From Microvirga sp. VF16 (GTDB lineage Bacteria > Pseudomonadota > Alphaproteobacteria > Rhizobiales > Beijerinckiaceae): a DNA stretch of 64,000 bases. Numbering within the stretch: position 1 is the stretch's first letter; the number at the start of each line of letters is the position of its first letter. Both the position numbers and the translations under genes were made by a program. This document shows, piece by piece, positions 25,752 through 35,053 of the stretch. The notes below the pieces were generated by a model. The model made no database searches. It saw nothing but the letters and a program-made list of their open reading frames with translations, and was not told the DNA's origin. Location: contig NZ_CP069355.1 of NCBI RefSeq assembly GCF_016864375.1, positions 868,001-932,000 on the forward strand. Reading direction: 5' to 3'.

Positions 25752-28122
25752 GTGCGGGTCACTGGATCACACCGGAGGGTTAGTGCACCAGCGAAACTGG
25801 CCGTCGATAGTCGATGAAAGTTCGGTACAGAAAAGGAGTAGCTATCCTCCTTGGCCCTGAGTCCTGCGGAGGCGTTCGTGAGGGCGACTTCGAAGCATTG
25901 ACAGGACAACCGCAGGCCAGCCGTTGAGCCGCGAAATAGGAAATCTGGAGTGCCGACGCTGTTATCCTTAGCAAGGCAAAACGTTGGGCGGCATCTATCG
26001 CGAGCCACCCAACGGCTCGACGAGGTCGGAGACCCTGAGCATGCGGGGAACTTCTTCGCACAGGAACTGGGAAATCTTGTCGTCGCCTGAAGACGAACAG
26101 TCGTCGAGCCGGCTGGGGAAAAGCGAATGCCATAAGCCTAGCGTCACAGCCGACGAGAAGTCGGATGTCCGCGTAGTGTACGCTGGGCAGCGCGTGAATC
26201 AGGAGGGTTAAAGTCCCTTCGGTGCTCGAATGAGGAGGACCGTATCCGAAGACGGGGGTAATGCCTCGTTGGCCCCTTGCGAGAGCAATGGGAGGACAGG
26301 GTGTCCGGAGCGATCCGGAATCTGAAGGGTTTGAGGAGAAGTATCGGGCTGTAATCGAAGGGGCTACCCTACCGATGAACAGGTCGGCCAAAGATGGGGC
26401 AAGGTCGAGCCCGCACTATGGGGGCGAAGGCGTTACTCATTCACCCATCGTACCAAGGTGTTTGCTGGCGGCACGATACGGAAGATTCATGTGTGACCCC
26501 AGGAGGTCTGTCTGTGTCCCGGCAACAACCGGGTAAGTAACCCTATAAGCGCAAGCGAAGTGGGAAGCGATGCCCAGGCAGAAGTCGGAGAACGTAATAG
26601 TACCTGAAGCGCGAGACGAACAACTCGCGTGACCAGCGATGGCGAACCGGGAGTGGTTCGGGGAAGGACGTTCGTGAACGGAAAGAGGCGAAAAAGTCGA
26701 GATAGATGAGCAAGAAGTGTGAAGATGGACAGTTCCCTTTGTGAAAAACCCGAACGTCACGCTTCGAGGAGACTATCAGACCATCTTGTCCTCGAAGATC
26801 GAAAGCAGAAGGTCCACTCTCTGGTGGACAAGGTGTACTCACGCAAGAACTTGCGTCTGGCGTGGGAGCGCGTTCGCGCCAATCATGGAGCAAGCGGCGC
26901 GGATGGGGTGACCATCGAGGAGTTCGAAGCGAAACTGGATGAGAATCTGGACCGGCTTCATCAAGAGCTTCGCGAGGACACCTATCAGCCGCGAGCCGTG
27001 CGACGACTGGAGATTCCGAAAAGAGGAGCCCCCGGCAAGACCAGGCCGCTCGGCATACCATCTGTCTATGACAGGGTGTGTCAGCAGGCACTGGTCAACC
27101 GCCTGGAGCCAATCTTTGAACGTGTCTTCGATCCGAGCAGTTTTGGGTATCGTAAAGGTCGCAAGACCGCCGATGCTCTGACAAAGATCTGGCGCGAGGT
27201 GGAGAACGGAAACGAGTGGATCGTGGACGCGGATCTGAAAGACTTTTTCGGGTCTGTGGATCACGAAAAGCTCCTGACCCTGATCGGAAAGCAGATCGCC
27301 GACGGCCGAGTGCTGAAGTTGATTCAGCAGATGCTGAAAGCAGGCTATGAAGAACGGGGACAGAAGTTTGCGACTCCATCGGGAACCCCGCAAGGGAGTG
27401 TTGCATCGCCGTTGCTCAGTAATATCCTGCTAACTCCCTTCGACAAGGAGATGAGGCGGCATGGATATCAACTGACGCGGTGGGCAGACGACTGGGTGGT
27501 GACCTGCCGAACTCGATCCGAGGCGAAGCACGCCTTGGCGCGAGCAGTGAAGATTCTCGGGCAACTCGGCGTAACGATCAATCAGGCGAAGACCCGGATT
27601 GTTCACATTGCGCATGGCTTCGAGTTTCTCGGATTTAAAATCCAACGCGGGAAAGGCAAATTCCGTCTAGCCCACGACCGGATCAAATCCAAACTGAACC
27701 AGCATGGTCTCTATGCCATTCCCACACAGAAGTCGGTCGACCGATTCAAGGATCAGATCAGGGCTTCAACGCAAAGGAAGATACCTCTGCGTATGGGAGA
27801 ATTGATCAAGACGATCAACCCGATCATCCGAGGATGGGGAAACTACTACTGTCGCTCCAACGTCAGGAAGCGCTTCCATCAGTTGGATCGGTGGATAATC
27901 CGAAGGCTGTGGTCGCATCGCGCCAAGCGATGGCGAAACGCATGCTGGAAAGAGTATCCCATCAGAAGGCTGCGGGACGAGTTCAAGCTGGTCAGCCTTG
28001 TCTGGCTGATACCTTCTCTTCAGATCGCGAAAGCCCGTTCATGAAAGCCGGGTACGGGAAAACTGTACGCCCGGTTTGTGCGGCGGACGGAGGCGAGCCC
28101 TTTGATGGGCGCCTCCTCCGAC
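25752..28122 (+). mobile_element. Group II intron with maturase (second copy, intact-looking)
   Basis: A 5' consensus GTGCG at 25752 begins about 950 bp of structured RNA sequence, then the maturase ORF, then a clear domain V (28046-28076: AGCCGGGTAC, GGGAAAAC, GTACGCCCGGTT pairing as a hairpin), a domain VI hairpin GGAGGCGAGCCC/GGGCGCCTCC, and a 3' end at CCGAC (AY). Total about 2.37 kb, a standard size. It is inserted in non-coding sequence between the peptide-transport operon and an IS5-like element, so it interrupts no recognisable gene. It is a different lineage from the intron at 12.5-14.4 kb judging by the protein. Confidence 0.88.
26719..28044 (+). CDS. ltrA: Group II intron reverse transcriptase/maturase
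   Basis: About 441 residues: RT motifs GASGADGVTIEEFE, RPLGIPSVYDRVCQQALVN, FGYRKGRKTADAL, DADLKDFFGSVDHE, SGTPQGSVASPLLSNILL, and FLGFKIQRGKGKF, followed by the maturase X domain (MGELIKTINPIIRGWGNYY). The catalytic motif reads RWADDWVV instead of the usual YADD; both aspartates are kept. Initiation could be at the first ATG or at internal MDSSLCEKPER just upstream in the same frame. It sits in domain IV of the surrounding intron. Confidence 0.95.
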   Translation: MKMDSSLCEKPERHASRRLSDHLVLEDRKQKVHSLVDKVYSRKNLRLAWERVRANHGASGADGVTIEEFEAKLDENLDRLHQELREDTYQPRAVRRLEIPKRGAPGKTRPLGIPSVYDRVCQQALVNRLEPIFERVFDPSSFGYRKGRKTADALTKIWREVENGNEWIVDADLKDFFGSVDHEKLLTLIGKQIADGRVLKLIQQMLKAGYEERGQKFATPSGTPQGSVASPLLSNILLTPFDKEMRRHGYQLTRWADDWVVTCRTRSEAKHALARAVKILGQLGVTINQAKTRIVHIAHGFEFLGFKIQRGKGKFRLAHDRIKSKLNQHGLYAIPTQKSVDRFKDQIRASTQRKIPLRMGELIKTINPIIRGWGNYYCRSNVRKRFHQLDRWIIRRLWSHRAKRWRNACWKEYPIRRLRDEFKLVSLVWLIPSLQIAKARS

Positions 28123-28382
28123 CCAACATCAATGAACGGCCTAAACAAAAGCGACGGGTCCACCCCATCGCTCGCGGAACGTCTGGAGGGAGTGGGTAGA
28201 TAAGCATGCGTCGTCTGTGAAGAATCCCGATCCCATTGGAACGATTGGGATATTGGTCGTATCGCCAGCTTCGGATTTGCAGGATTGCGGGGCGACAGCG
28301 GTGGATTTCCTGCGTTTTCCGTTGCCGCTCCGGCCCGGGATCTGATTCAATCAGGAGCACTCCACCCGGCCGGAGTTGCGCC

Positions 28383-31091
28383 ATGTCGACGCCGAAAGAC
28401 GAGCGCCAGAAGGATCTGTTCCGCCCCGCCCTGGGCAGCATCATTGACCTGAAGCATCCGCTGGTGCTGCTGGCCCAGCGCATCGACTGGGCCTTCCTCG
28501 AGCGCCGCTTGGGTAGCGTCTACCGGCCAGGACCCGGTCAGCCGCCCTTGCCGGTGCGGCTGATCGCCGGGCTGATGATCCTCAAGCACATGGAGAGCTT
28601 GTCCGACGAGGCGCTGTGCGCCCGCTTCCTCGACAGCCCCTACGTGCAGTTCTTCTGCGGTGAGGTCAGCTTCCGCCATGATCTGCCGTTTGACCGCTCA
28701 TCCTTGACGCGGTGGCGCCAGCGATTGGGCGAGGAGCATTTCACGGCCCTCCTGCAGGAAAGCCTCGCGGTGGCGTACCAAACTGGAGCTCTCGCGACCA
28801 AGGATCTCGAGCGGGTCGCCGTCGACACCACGGTTCAGCCCAAGGCGGTGGCTTACCCCACCGATGCCCGCCTGATGCACCGGGCTCTGATCAAACTCGT
28901 GGACCTCGCCAGGAGGTGTGGCGTCAGACTGCGTCAGAGTTATCGAAGAGTGGCCAAACACGCCCTGATCCGGATCGGCCGGTATCAGCATGCGCATCAG
29001 TTCAAGCGGGCGAACCGCGAGCTGCGGTTCCTGCGTGCACGGCTCGGGCGGGTGATCCGGGACGTGCGCCGCAAGATCCACGGCAATGCGGCTCTGGAGG
29101 AGCGCTTCGGCCCGCTGCTGGCCTTGGCGGTCAGGGTTCGGCAGCAGACCCAGCGCCAGCGCGGGCCCAAGGTCTACGCGCTGCATGCGCCGGAGGTGGA
29201 GTGCATCGGCAAGGGCAAGGCCCGCACGCCCTATGAGTTAATGGCATGGACCACGCCCGCTCCCGGCAGCACCCTGCAGACACGGGCTGGGCAAGTGGAG
29301 CAGAAACCATGTCACAGACCATTGCTACCATCGGCATCGACCTGGGCAAGCACACCTTCCACCTCATCGGATTTGATCCGCGTGGCGCCATCGTTCTGCG
29401 CCAGAAGCGGTCAAGGACCCAATTGGAGCAGACCTTGGCCAACTGCCCACCCTGCCTGATCGGCATGGAGGCCTGCTCAGGAGCGCACCATCTCGGACGG
29501 CGGTTGGCGCAATGGGGGCATGACGTCCGGCTCCTGCCGGCTCAGTACGTCAAACCCTTTCTCAAGGGCCACAAAAACGATTATCGTGATGCCGAGGCGA
29601 TTGCTGAAGCAGTGCAGCGCCCCACCATGCGGTTTGTGCCGCTCAAGAGCCCCGAGCAGCTCGACCTGCAGGCGCTGCACCGGGTGCGCAGCCGTCTCGT
29701 GACCCAGCAAACCGCCATCATCAACCAGATCCGCGGCTTCCTGCTTGAGCGTGGTGTCCCGGTCCGGCAGGGCGTCGCACCCTTGCGAGCGGCCCTTCCC
29801 GAGATCCTGGCGACCCGATGCGATGTTCTTTCCCCCCGAATGGTGCGGCTGATCGAGGACCTCATCGGAGACTGGCGCAGCCTCGATGATCGGATTGCCG
29901 CAATCACGACAGACATTACCCGGCTGGTCAAAGAGGACGAGCACTGTCAGCGGCTTGTCAGCGCTCCGGGTGTCGGACCGCTGATCGCCAGCGCCATGGT
30001 CGCGGCAATCGGAACCGGTGAAGCCTTTGCCAAAGGGCGCGATTTTGCGGCCTGGCTCGGCCTCGTACCCAAGCAGCTTTCCACGGGGAACCGTACCATT
30101 CTCGGGGGCATCACCAAACGCGGCAATCGTTACCTGCGGACCCTGTTCATCCAAGGGGCCGGAGCCGTGCTGCTGAAGCAGCAGAGCTGGTCGCGGCACG
30201 GGTTCGGTGAGTGGCTTGAAGCAGCCACGAAACGTCTGCATCGGAATGTGCTGGTGGTAGCTCTGGCCGCCAAGCTGGCGCGGATTGCCTGGAGCCTGCT
30301 GGTTCATCGTCGTCGCTTCGCCCCCGGCTTGGTCGCAGAGGCAGCCTAAGAAGCAGCAGCTTCTCTGAAATGAGACGTCCCCCCACGGTTTGCGAGACGG
30401 AAGAGAGATGAATGGATGAACGGCCCTGCCGGCACTTCTGAAGCCTGATTGTCACCCACGGCCGCTTGAGGCCGGTGAGTTATTGAGGACAGGAGTGCGC
30501 GGATCTCCATGATGGCTCGGAGCACCAGCTCCATAGAGAAGCCGAATAGATTGGCGCAGACCACTTCATCCAAATGTCAAATTCCGGCTTGCAACGCGGG
30601 CGTGGTCCATAGATCGGTGCAAGGTCAGCATCGCCACTCCGGTGACACAGCCCAAGGGCGGTCAGTTCGTGCTGCATGCCCGGGCCTTGCACGGCAATCC
30701 GTATGACGGTCACACGCTCGCGGCTGCGGTGGCCGATGTGGCGACGATGACCGGGGTTGAGGTCAAACGCACCCATGTCGACAAGGGCTATCGCGGACAC
30801 AATCACCCGAACCGCTTTCAGGTCTGGATCTCAGGCCAGGTGCGCCGGACCACGGCCGCTCTCAAGCGCGAAATGAAGCGGCGGGCCGCGATCGAGCCGG
30901 TGATTGGGCATCTGAAAGCCGAGCACAGGATGGGCCGCAATTATCTGAAGGGCCGTGAGGGCGACCGCATCAATGCCGTGCTGGCGGCGGTCGGGTACAA
31001 CTTCTCACTCCTGCTGCGGTGGCTGGCAGCACTTTTGTGTGCCCTTGTCCTGGTGCTGGTTGGATCCGGTCCATCGCCTCGACGGGCGTGA
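28383..31091 (+). pseudogene. IS5-like DDE transposase, disrupted by IS110 insertion
   Basis: The N-terminal part (28383 to about 29238) starts MSTPKDERQKDLFRP and has LIAGLMILKHMESLSDEALC, FDRSSLTRWRQRLG and the first catalytic Asp region RVAVDTTVQPKAVAYPTDA, reaching GKGKARTPYE. The C-terminal part resumes at about 30622 (KVSIATPVTQPKGGQFVLHA) with the DKGYRGHNHP catalytic segment and RRAAIEPVIGHLKAEHRMGR. About 1.38 kb of IS110 separates the two halves. Confidence 0.9.
29309..30349 (+). CDS. IS110-family DEDD transposase
   Basis: About 346 residues from the ATG at 29309. The DEDD catalytic set is visible: Asp in IGIDLGKHTFHLI, Glu in IGMEACSGAHHL, and the DxxD pair in KNDYRDAEAIAEA. The C-terminal Transposase_20 domain reads APGVGPLIASAMVAAIGTGE with the SerTGNR motif in QLSTGNRTILGGITKRGN. 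No internal stop, so the element may be active. The element spans about 29239-30620; the 270 bp after the gene would be its right-end non-coding region. Confidence 0.93.
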   Translation: MSQTIATIGIDLGKHTFHLIGFDPRGAIVLRQKRSRTQLEQTLANCPPCLIGMEACSGAHHLGRRLAQWGHDVRLLPAQYVKPFLKGHKNDYRDAEAIAEAVQRPTMRFVPLKSPEQLDLQALHRVRSRLVTQQTAIINQIRGFLLERGVPVRQGVAPLRAALPEILATRCDVLSPRMVRLIEDLIGDWRSLDDRIAAITTDITRLVKEDEHCQRLVSAPGVGPLIASAMVAAIGTGEAFAKGRDFAAWLGLVPKQLSTGNRTILGGITKRGNRYLRTLFIQGAGAVLLKQQSWSRHGFGEWLEAATKRLHRNVLVVALAAKLARIAWSLLVHRRRFAPGLVAEAA

Positions 31092-31196
31092 GTCACGCCA
31101 CCAGACAATTCTTCACGGACGACGCATGCGGCAGGCACTCCGCCGCATCATTCCGTATCGTGCTATCAAAAGATCACCTCGCGGCCGAGAGCTGCA

Positions 31197-32018
31197 TCAA
31201 CCACTATGGATGTTTTCCAGGCTGCCGATGCTGAGATCATGCAGGCCCGCGCCTCTGATCTGCAAGAGTTTGGCAAGTCGCTGTGCTGTGTCTCCGATGG
31301 CCTCGCAATGGGCTTCGAAGTTATTCTCGATGACCTGCCGATATGGGCCGGTCAGTCCGACCGCATAGATGACGGGCGTGCGCGGGAGGTGAACCGGAAA
31401 CGCGATGGTGCCCAGCCCTGAAACGTGCTCAGCGAGATCCAAAGCATAGCCGCGCTTGCGGACGGCCTCTAGTTCCTCGGTCAATGTTTGTGGATCTGTC
31501 TTCGTGTGTTCGGTGAACTGGTCGAGCTGCTGGGAAAAAATGGGCTTGAGTATTTCTGGGGTCTGGAAGGCCATGATGGCTTTGCCGGTGGCCGTGGCAT
31601 GGATGGGCATGGCTACACCTGGCATCACATAGGTTCGCACCGGCGTATCGGGAGCCGCGCAGGTGACGGAGCGGACCTCCTTGCCGTCGAACTTCGAGAT
31701 GAAGGCTGACTGGCCAGTCCTGTCAGCCAGAAGCTGGAGCGGCCTTTGCGCCAGCGTGACGAGCCAGCCCGTATCGGGTGAGGTGTGGAGCAGCTTCAAT
31801 ATTCGCTCCCCCAGCTTGAACGTGCGATTGCGACCGTTCTGCGTTGCGATCATCCCGCTGTTGATGAGAACGTTCAACAAACGGTTTACCGTGGTTTTCG
31901 GTAGATCAAGGACCATTTCCAGTTCAGCCGCAGTCAGGCCCTCTGCAAACGGAGCAACAGCCTCCATTATGGCAATGTATCTCTCGAGGGGGCTATCTTT
32001 AGGAACAAAGCTGTTCAT
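31197..32018 (-). CDS. IclR-family transcriptional regulator
   Basis: 273 residues. The N-terminal winged HTH is LTAAELEMVLDLPKTTVNRL; the C-terminal effector domain includes MPIHATATGKAIMAF and VSGLGTIAFPVHLPRTP, typical of IclR. It is co-oriented with the amino-acid binding-protein gene upstream (32195-33001), and its gene end abuts the IS-rich region. It is a plausible regulator of the transport and catabolic genes at 32-40 kb and one candidate for binding the 15-bp palindrome at 33146. Confidence 0.93.
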   Translation of the reverse strand: MNSFVPKDSPLERYIAIMEAVAPFAEGLTAAELEMVLDLPKTTVNRLLNVLINSGMIATQNGRNRTFKLGERILKLLHTSPDTGWLVTLAQRPLQLLADRTGQSAFISKFDGKEVRSVTCAAPDTPVRTYVMPGVAMPIHATATGKAIMAFQTPEILKPIFSQQLDQFTEHTKTDPQTLTEELEAVRKRGYALDLAEHVSGLGTIAFPVHLPRTPVIYAVGLTGPYRQVIENNFEAHCEAIGDTAQRLAKLLQIRGAGLHDLSIGSLENIHSG

Positions 32019-32194
32019 TCTACAATCTACAATGCGGGATGTGAAATGCGGTCGATCTTCTGCCTCTCTCTGTTTTCACCATGATGGTCAAGTTTGGCAA
32101 GGCCAAACTTTAGGTCACCTTTCGGCGTCGGGAATCTCCGAAATACGTCGGGAACGGCTGCGTCCAAAGCGCAGCCGTTCCCGCAGATTCCTGC

Positions 32195-33001
32195 TCAGTA
32201 TTCTTTGTTTTCGCCAACATCTGCTGCCGAAGTCGGCAAGCCATAAGCGGTCAAGACCTTAGCGATAACGCCGTTCTTGCGGTATGCGTCGAGTGACGCG
32301 TTCATAGCTTCGGAGAAGGACTTGTTGTCACGCGACATCAGGAAGGCCGTCTGGGTGGCCAGGGTCGTGGCTTTCACGCGTGGGTCGGGCTGGAATAGCT
32401 TGATCTGGATTTTCTGGCCCTTGTTGAGATCGACGGCGGCGCCGAACCCTTCGACGCCAGCGTCGATCCGGCCCGCTTGTACGTCCTGGGCAAGGTTCAG
32501 GGAAGAGGGATAGGTCTTAGTGTCGTAGAGCTTTTCGAGATCTCGCACCCAGGAATAGCCTTCGACAGTACCGACTTTCTTGCCCTTGAGGGCATCCACT
32601 GTGTCGTAGCCTTCCTTAGATACAACCGCCACTTGGTCAAGGTAAACAGCATTACTCAGAGCGACAACCTTCGCGCGGGCCGCTGTGCGGTAGAAGCCAC
32701 CTATCCCGGCGTCGGCGCGGCCCGACTGCACAGCGGAAACCGCCGCCGGGTAGCTGAAGACTTCGTACTCGACCTTTAGGCAGTTTTCGTTCGCGAAGGT
32801 TTGCAGAATATCGCCGTCAATGCCTGACACACCCTCCTTCTCGAGCGAGTAGGGTGGTGTATTGGTCAGGGCGACGGTCAGCGTGCCGGTCTTTACCGTT
32901 TTAAAGCTGTGCTTCGGGGTGCACTCCTGCGCGGCAACGCCGTGGGCGGCGAAGGCAGTGGACAGTACTGCAAGCGATACCAAGGTTTTGAATTTCATCA
33001 T
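32195..33001 (-). CDS. Polar amino-acid ABC transporter substrate-binding protein
   Basis: SBP family 3 protein. The start at 33001 (MMKFKTLVSLAVLSTAFAAH) gives a 268-residue precursor with a clean Sec signal peptide, cleavage near GVAAQ; a longer frame upstream lacks a signal. Core features: TLTVALTNTPPYSLEKEG, DILQTFANENCLKVEYEV, GRADAGIGGFYRTAARAKVV, GTVEGYSWVRDL. It probably works with the ATPase and permeases at 37690-39748, encoded on the opposite strand. The ligand is not identifiable; the cluster's aminotransferase and oxidase suggest an amino acid or amine. Confidence 0.92.
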   Translation of the reverse strand: MMKFKTLVSLAVLSTAFAAHGVAAQECTPKHSFKTVKTGTLTVALTNTPPYSLEKEGVSGIDGDILQTFANENCLKVEYEVFSYPAAVSAVQSGRADAGIGGFYRTAARAKVVALSNAVYLDQVAVVSKEGYDTVDALKGKKVGTVEGYSWVRDLEKLYDTKTYPSSLNLAQDVQAGRIDAGVEGFGAAVDLNKGQKIQIKLFQPDPRVKATTLATQTAFLMSRDNKSFSEAMNASLDAYRKNGVIAKVLTAYGLPTSAADVGENKEY

Positions 33002-33145
33002 TTTTCCGCCTCTGGATGGGATGTCTGGTTGGTAGATTGGTTGCAAAATACAAGAGGTTGTTCGGATCCGATATCCGAACTGCTGGTCTGGCCTTGTCGG
33101 CAGGTGCCGGAGGAGGCACATGGCCCCTTGTCAGCGCTGTCACTG

Positions 33146-33160
33146 TACCGTTTTTCGGTA
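33146..33160 (-). promoter_or_regulatory. 15-bp palindromic operator, identical to that at 23947
   Basis: TACCGTTTTTCGGTA on the plus strand, i.e. exactly TACCGAAAAACGGTA in the direction of the binding-protein gene at 33001. Read on the minus strand it is preceded by CCCGATTATAAAGATAAG, which offers a -10-like TATAAA; the peptide-binding-protein promoter shows the same order (GATAAT then palindrome). A shared repressor is the simplest explanation. Confidence 0.65.
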
Positions 33161-33383
33161 CTTATCTTTATAATCGGGACTCTGGGGCGGAACATTCCGG
33201 TTAGTCAAGAGGCTGAAACTGCCAATATGTGTCCGGTACCCTTGTCTGGGGCGCTTCTCCACGACGTCTCATCTAAGACATCCTACCGACGCTGCGGCGT
33301 GCTGCACCTGCGCACAGCGGAGGCTCGGTGATCCAGGACACTCCGACGCGGCTGCCACGTGTGCTGCGAAAACCAGCACCCAC

Positions 33384-33424
33384 TTGACATCAATGCTGAT
33401 TTAGAACCACATTGTGGTAACAAT
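33384..33424 (+). promoter_or_regulatory. Promoter and inverted repeat before the aldehyde dehydrogenase operon
   Basis: A consensus TTGACA at 33384-33389 with a poor -10 17 bp on, followed by ATTGTGGTAACAAT (33411-33424), a perfect 5-bp inverted repeat with 4-bp spacer. The position suits an operator for the divergent-facing IclR regulator or another local factor. This 445-bp spacer (33002-33446) has no gene I recognise. Confidence 0.4.
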
Positions 33425-33446
33425 CCCAATAATCGGAACCAAAGAC

Positions 33447-34994
33447 ATGGCTCAGCCGCTCCCGCGCGTTACTTATTCGAACATTGGTGTCGATTTCTCA
33501 CCCGTTCATGATTTCCTTGACACCCTCATTCCGGATTTCGAGGCCAAGATCCTTGCCCAGACTTGGAGCACACCGTTTGCGACCGGTCCCGCACGACAGG
33601 TCCAGAGCCCAATCGACCCATCGATTTCCCTAGGGACATTCCCGGATTCAACGACCGAGGATGTGAAGGCTGCTATCGCCTCGGCACGTGCGGGTGCAAA
33701 GATCTGGAATGCTTCCTCGCTGAACGAACGCCTCGACTTCGCCACCCGTTGGAAGGCTGCTCTTGCCGAAGATAAATATCGTCTTGGCCTAGCTGCTCTC
33801 TACGAGGTGGCGAAATCCCGCCTCGAGGCCATTGGTGAAGCTGAGGAGGCCGTGGATTTTCTCGACTATTATCCGTCCGAACTGCGGAGCAACAACGGAT
33901 TTGTGCGGGAGATGAACCAGCTTGTGGAGCATGAAACGGCCACTAGCGTTCTGCGCCCCTACGGCGTGTTTGCCGTCGTCGCACCTTTTAACTTCCCGAT
34001 CGCCCTGTCGATCAACATGATCACTGGCGCATTACTCGGCGGTAACGCCGTTGTCTTCAAGCCCTCGCCGGACTGCCAGCTCACCGGCCTCTTGATCGCG
34101 GAAACGCTGCGCAAGGCTGGACTACCGGAAGGTGTCTTCAACATCGTTCTCGGCGGTGCCGAAGTCGGCCACGCTCTGACTACGGACAAGAGCATTGATG
34201 GTGTTGCCTTCACCGGCTCACACAAGACGGGCATGGGCATTTTCCGCCACATGGCTGTCCAGCCTTGGATGAAGCCGGTGATCGTCGAAATGGGTGGAAA
34301 AAACCCGGCCTATGTCACCGCGAACGCGGATCTTGATCGCGCGGCTCAGGGCGTCGTGCGCTCCGCCTTTGGCCTTCAGGGGCAGAAGTGTTCCGCATGC
34401 TCGGTAGTCTATGTCGACAATGCGGTGAAGGACGATTTTATCGAACGTTGTGTTGCCTTTGCACAAACCCTTTCCATTGGCGATCCCCGCGAGCGCACGA
34501 CATTCATGGGCCCTCTTTACGGACCGGCGAGTGTCGAGCGGTTTGACGCCTCAGTGGCCCAATCCCGGTCGGAAGGTACCGTGCATTTCGGCGGCAACCA
34601 TTTGGAAGACAAACCTACGAACTATGTTGTACCGGCTATCGTGGAGATGAAGGGTCCGTGCAGTCTCACGCGCGATGAACTGTTCATGCCCTTTGTCGTC
34701 ATCCGGGGCGTCGACGATCTTAAATCCGGTCTCGCTGAAGGAAACGACGTCGCTTACGGCCTATGTGCCGGTATTTTCACGCGCAACGAGGAGGAACTGC
34801 GCTTCTTCCTTGATAACGCTCAGGCCGGCGTTCTCTATGCCAACCGCGCTAGCGGCGCCACCACCGGTGCCTGGCCGGGCGGACAGCCGTTCTGTGGTTG
34901 GAAGGGTACTGGCGTCAGCGGAAAAGGTGGGCTCGGCGCTTATTACCTGCCCCAGTTTATGCGCGAGCAAAGCCAAACCATCATGACGAAGTGA
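33447..34994 (+). CDS. Aldehyde dehydrogenase, P5C-dehydrogenase-like
   Basis: NAD(P)-dependent aldehyde dehydrogenase of about 515 residues from the ATG at 33447 (a GTG at 33414 is an alternative). Seen: APFNFPIALSINMITGALLG, FTGSHKTGMGI, catalytic Glu in VIVEMGGKNPAYV, catalytic Cys in GLQGQKCSACSVVYV, and the C-terminal TTGAWPGGQPFCGWKGTG, GGLGAYYLPQFMREQS. The last segments are characteristic of 1-pyrroline-5-carboxylate/glutamate-semialdehyde dehydrogenases. It likely oxidises the semialdehyde produced by the aminotransferase or DAO enzyme of the same operon. Confidence 0.9.
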   Translation: MAQPLPRVTYSNIGVDFSPVHDFLDTLIPDFEAKILAQTWSTPFATGPARQVQSPIDPSISLGTFPDSTTEDVKAAIASARAGAKIWNASSLNERLDFATRWKAALAEDKYRLGLAALYEVAKSRLEAIGEAEEAVDFLDYYPSELRSNNGFVREMNQLVEHETATSVLRPYGVFAVVAPFNFPIALSINMITGALLGGNAVVFKPSPDCQLTGLLIAETLRKAGLPEGVFNIVLGGAEVGHALTTDKSIDGVAFTGSHKTGMGIFRHMAVQPWMKPVIVEMGGKNPAYVTANADLDRAAQGVVRSAFGLQGQKCSACSVVYVDNAVKDDFIERCVAFAQTLSIGDPRERTTFMGPLYGPASVERFDASVAQSRSEGTVHFGGNHLEDKPTNYVVPAIVEMKGPCSLTRDELFMPFVVIRGVDDLKSGLAEGNDVAYGLCAGIFTRNEEELRFFLDNAQAGVLYANRASGATTGAWPGGQPFCGWKGTGVSGKGGLGAYYLPQFMREQSQTIMTK

Positions 34995-35053
34995 ACGCTT
35001 GGCACGAGGTCGCTGTGACCTCGTGCCGCCCGCTCTCCTAGGAACTCGCTATC

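Larger units (their letters stand above)
28204..31129 (+). mobile_element. IS5-like insertion sequence interrupted by IS110
   Basis: Terminal inverted repeats GCATGCGTCGTCTGTGAAG (28204 onwards, 22 bp arm) and its near-perfect complement at 31108-31129, one mismatch. It carries one transposase gene on the plus strand, broken by an IS110-family element near 29239-30620. It is related to, but clearly distinct from, the element at 11.4-14.8 kb (different terminal repeats). No obvious target duplication. Confidence 0.85.
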
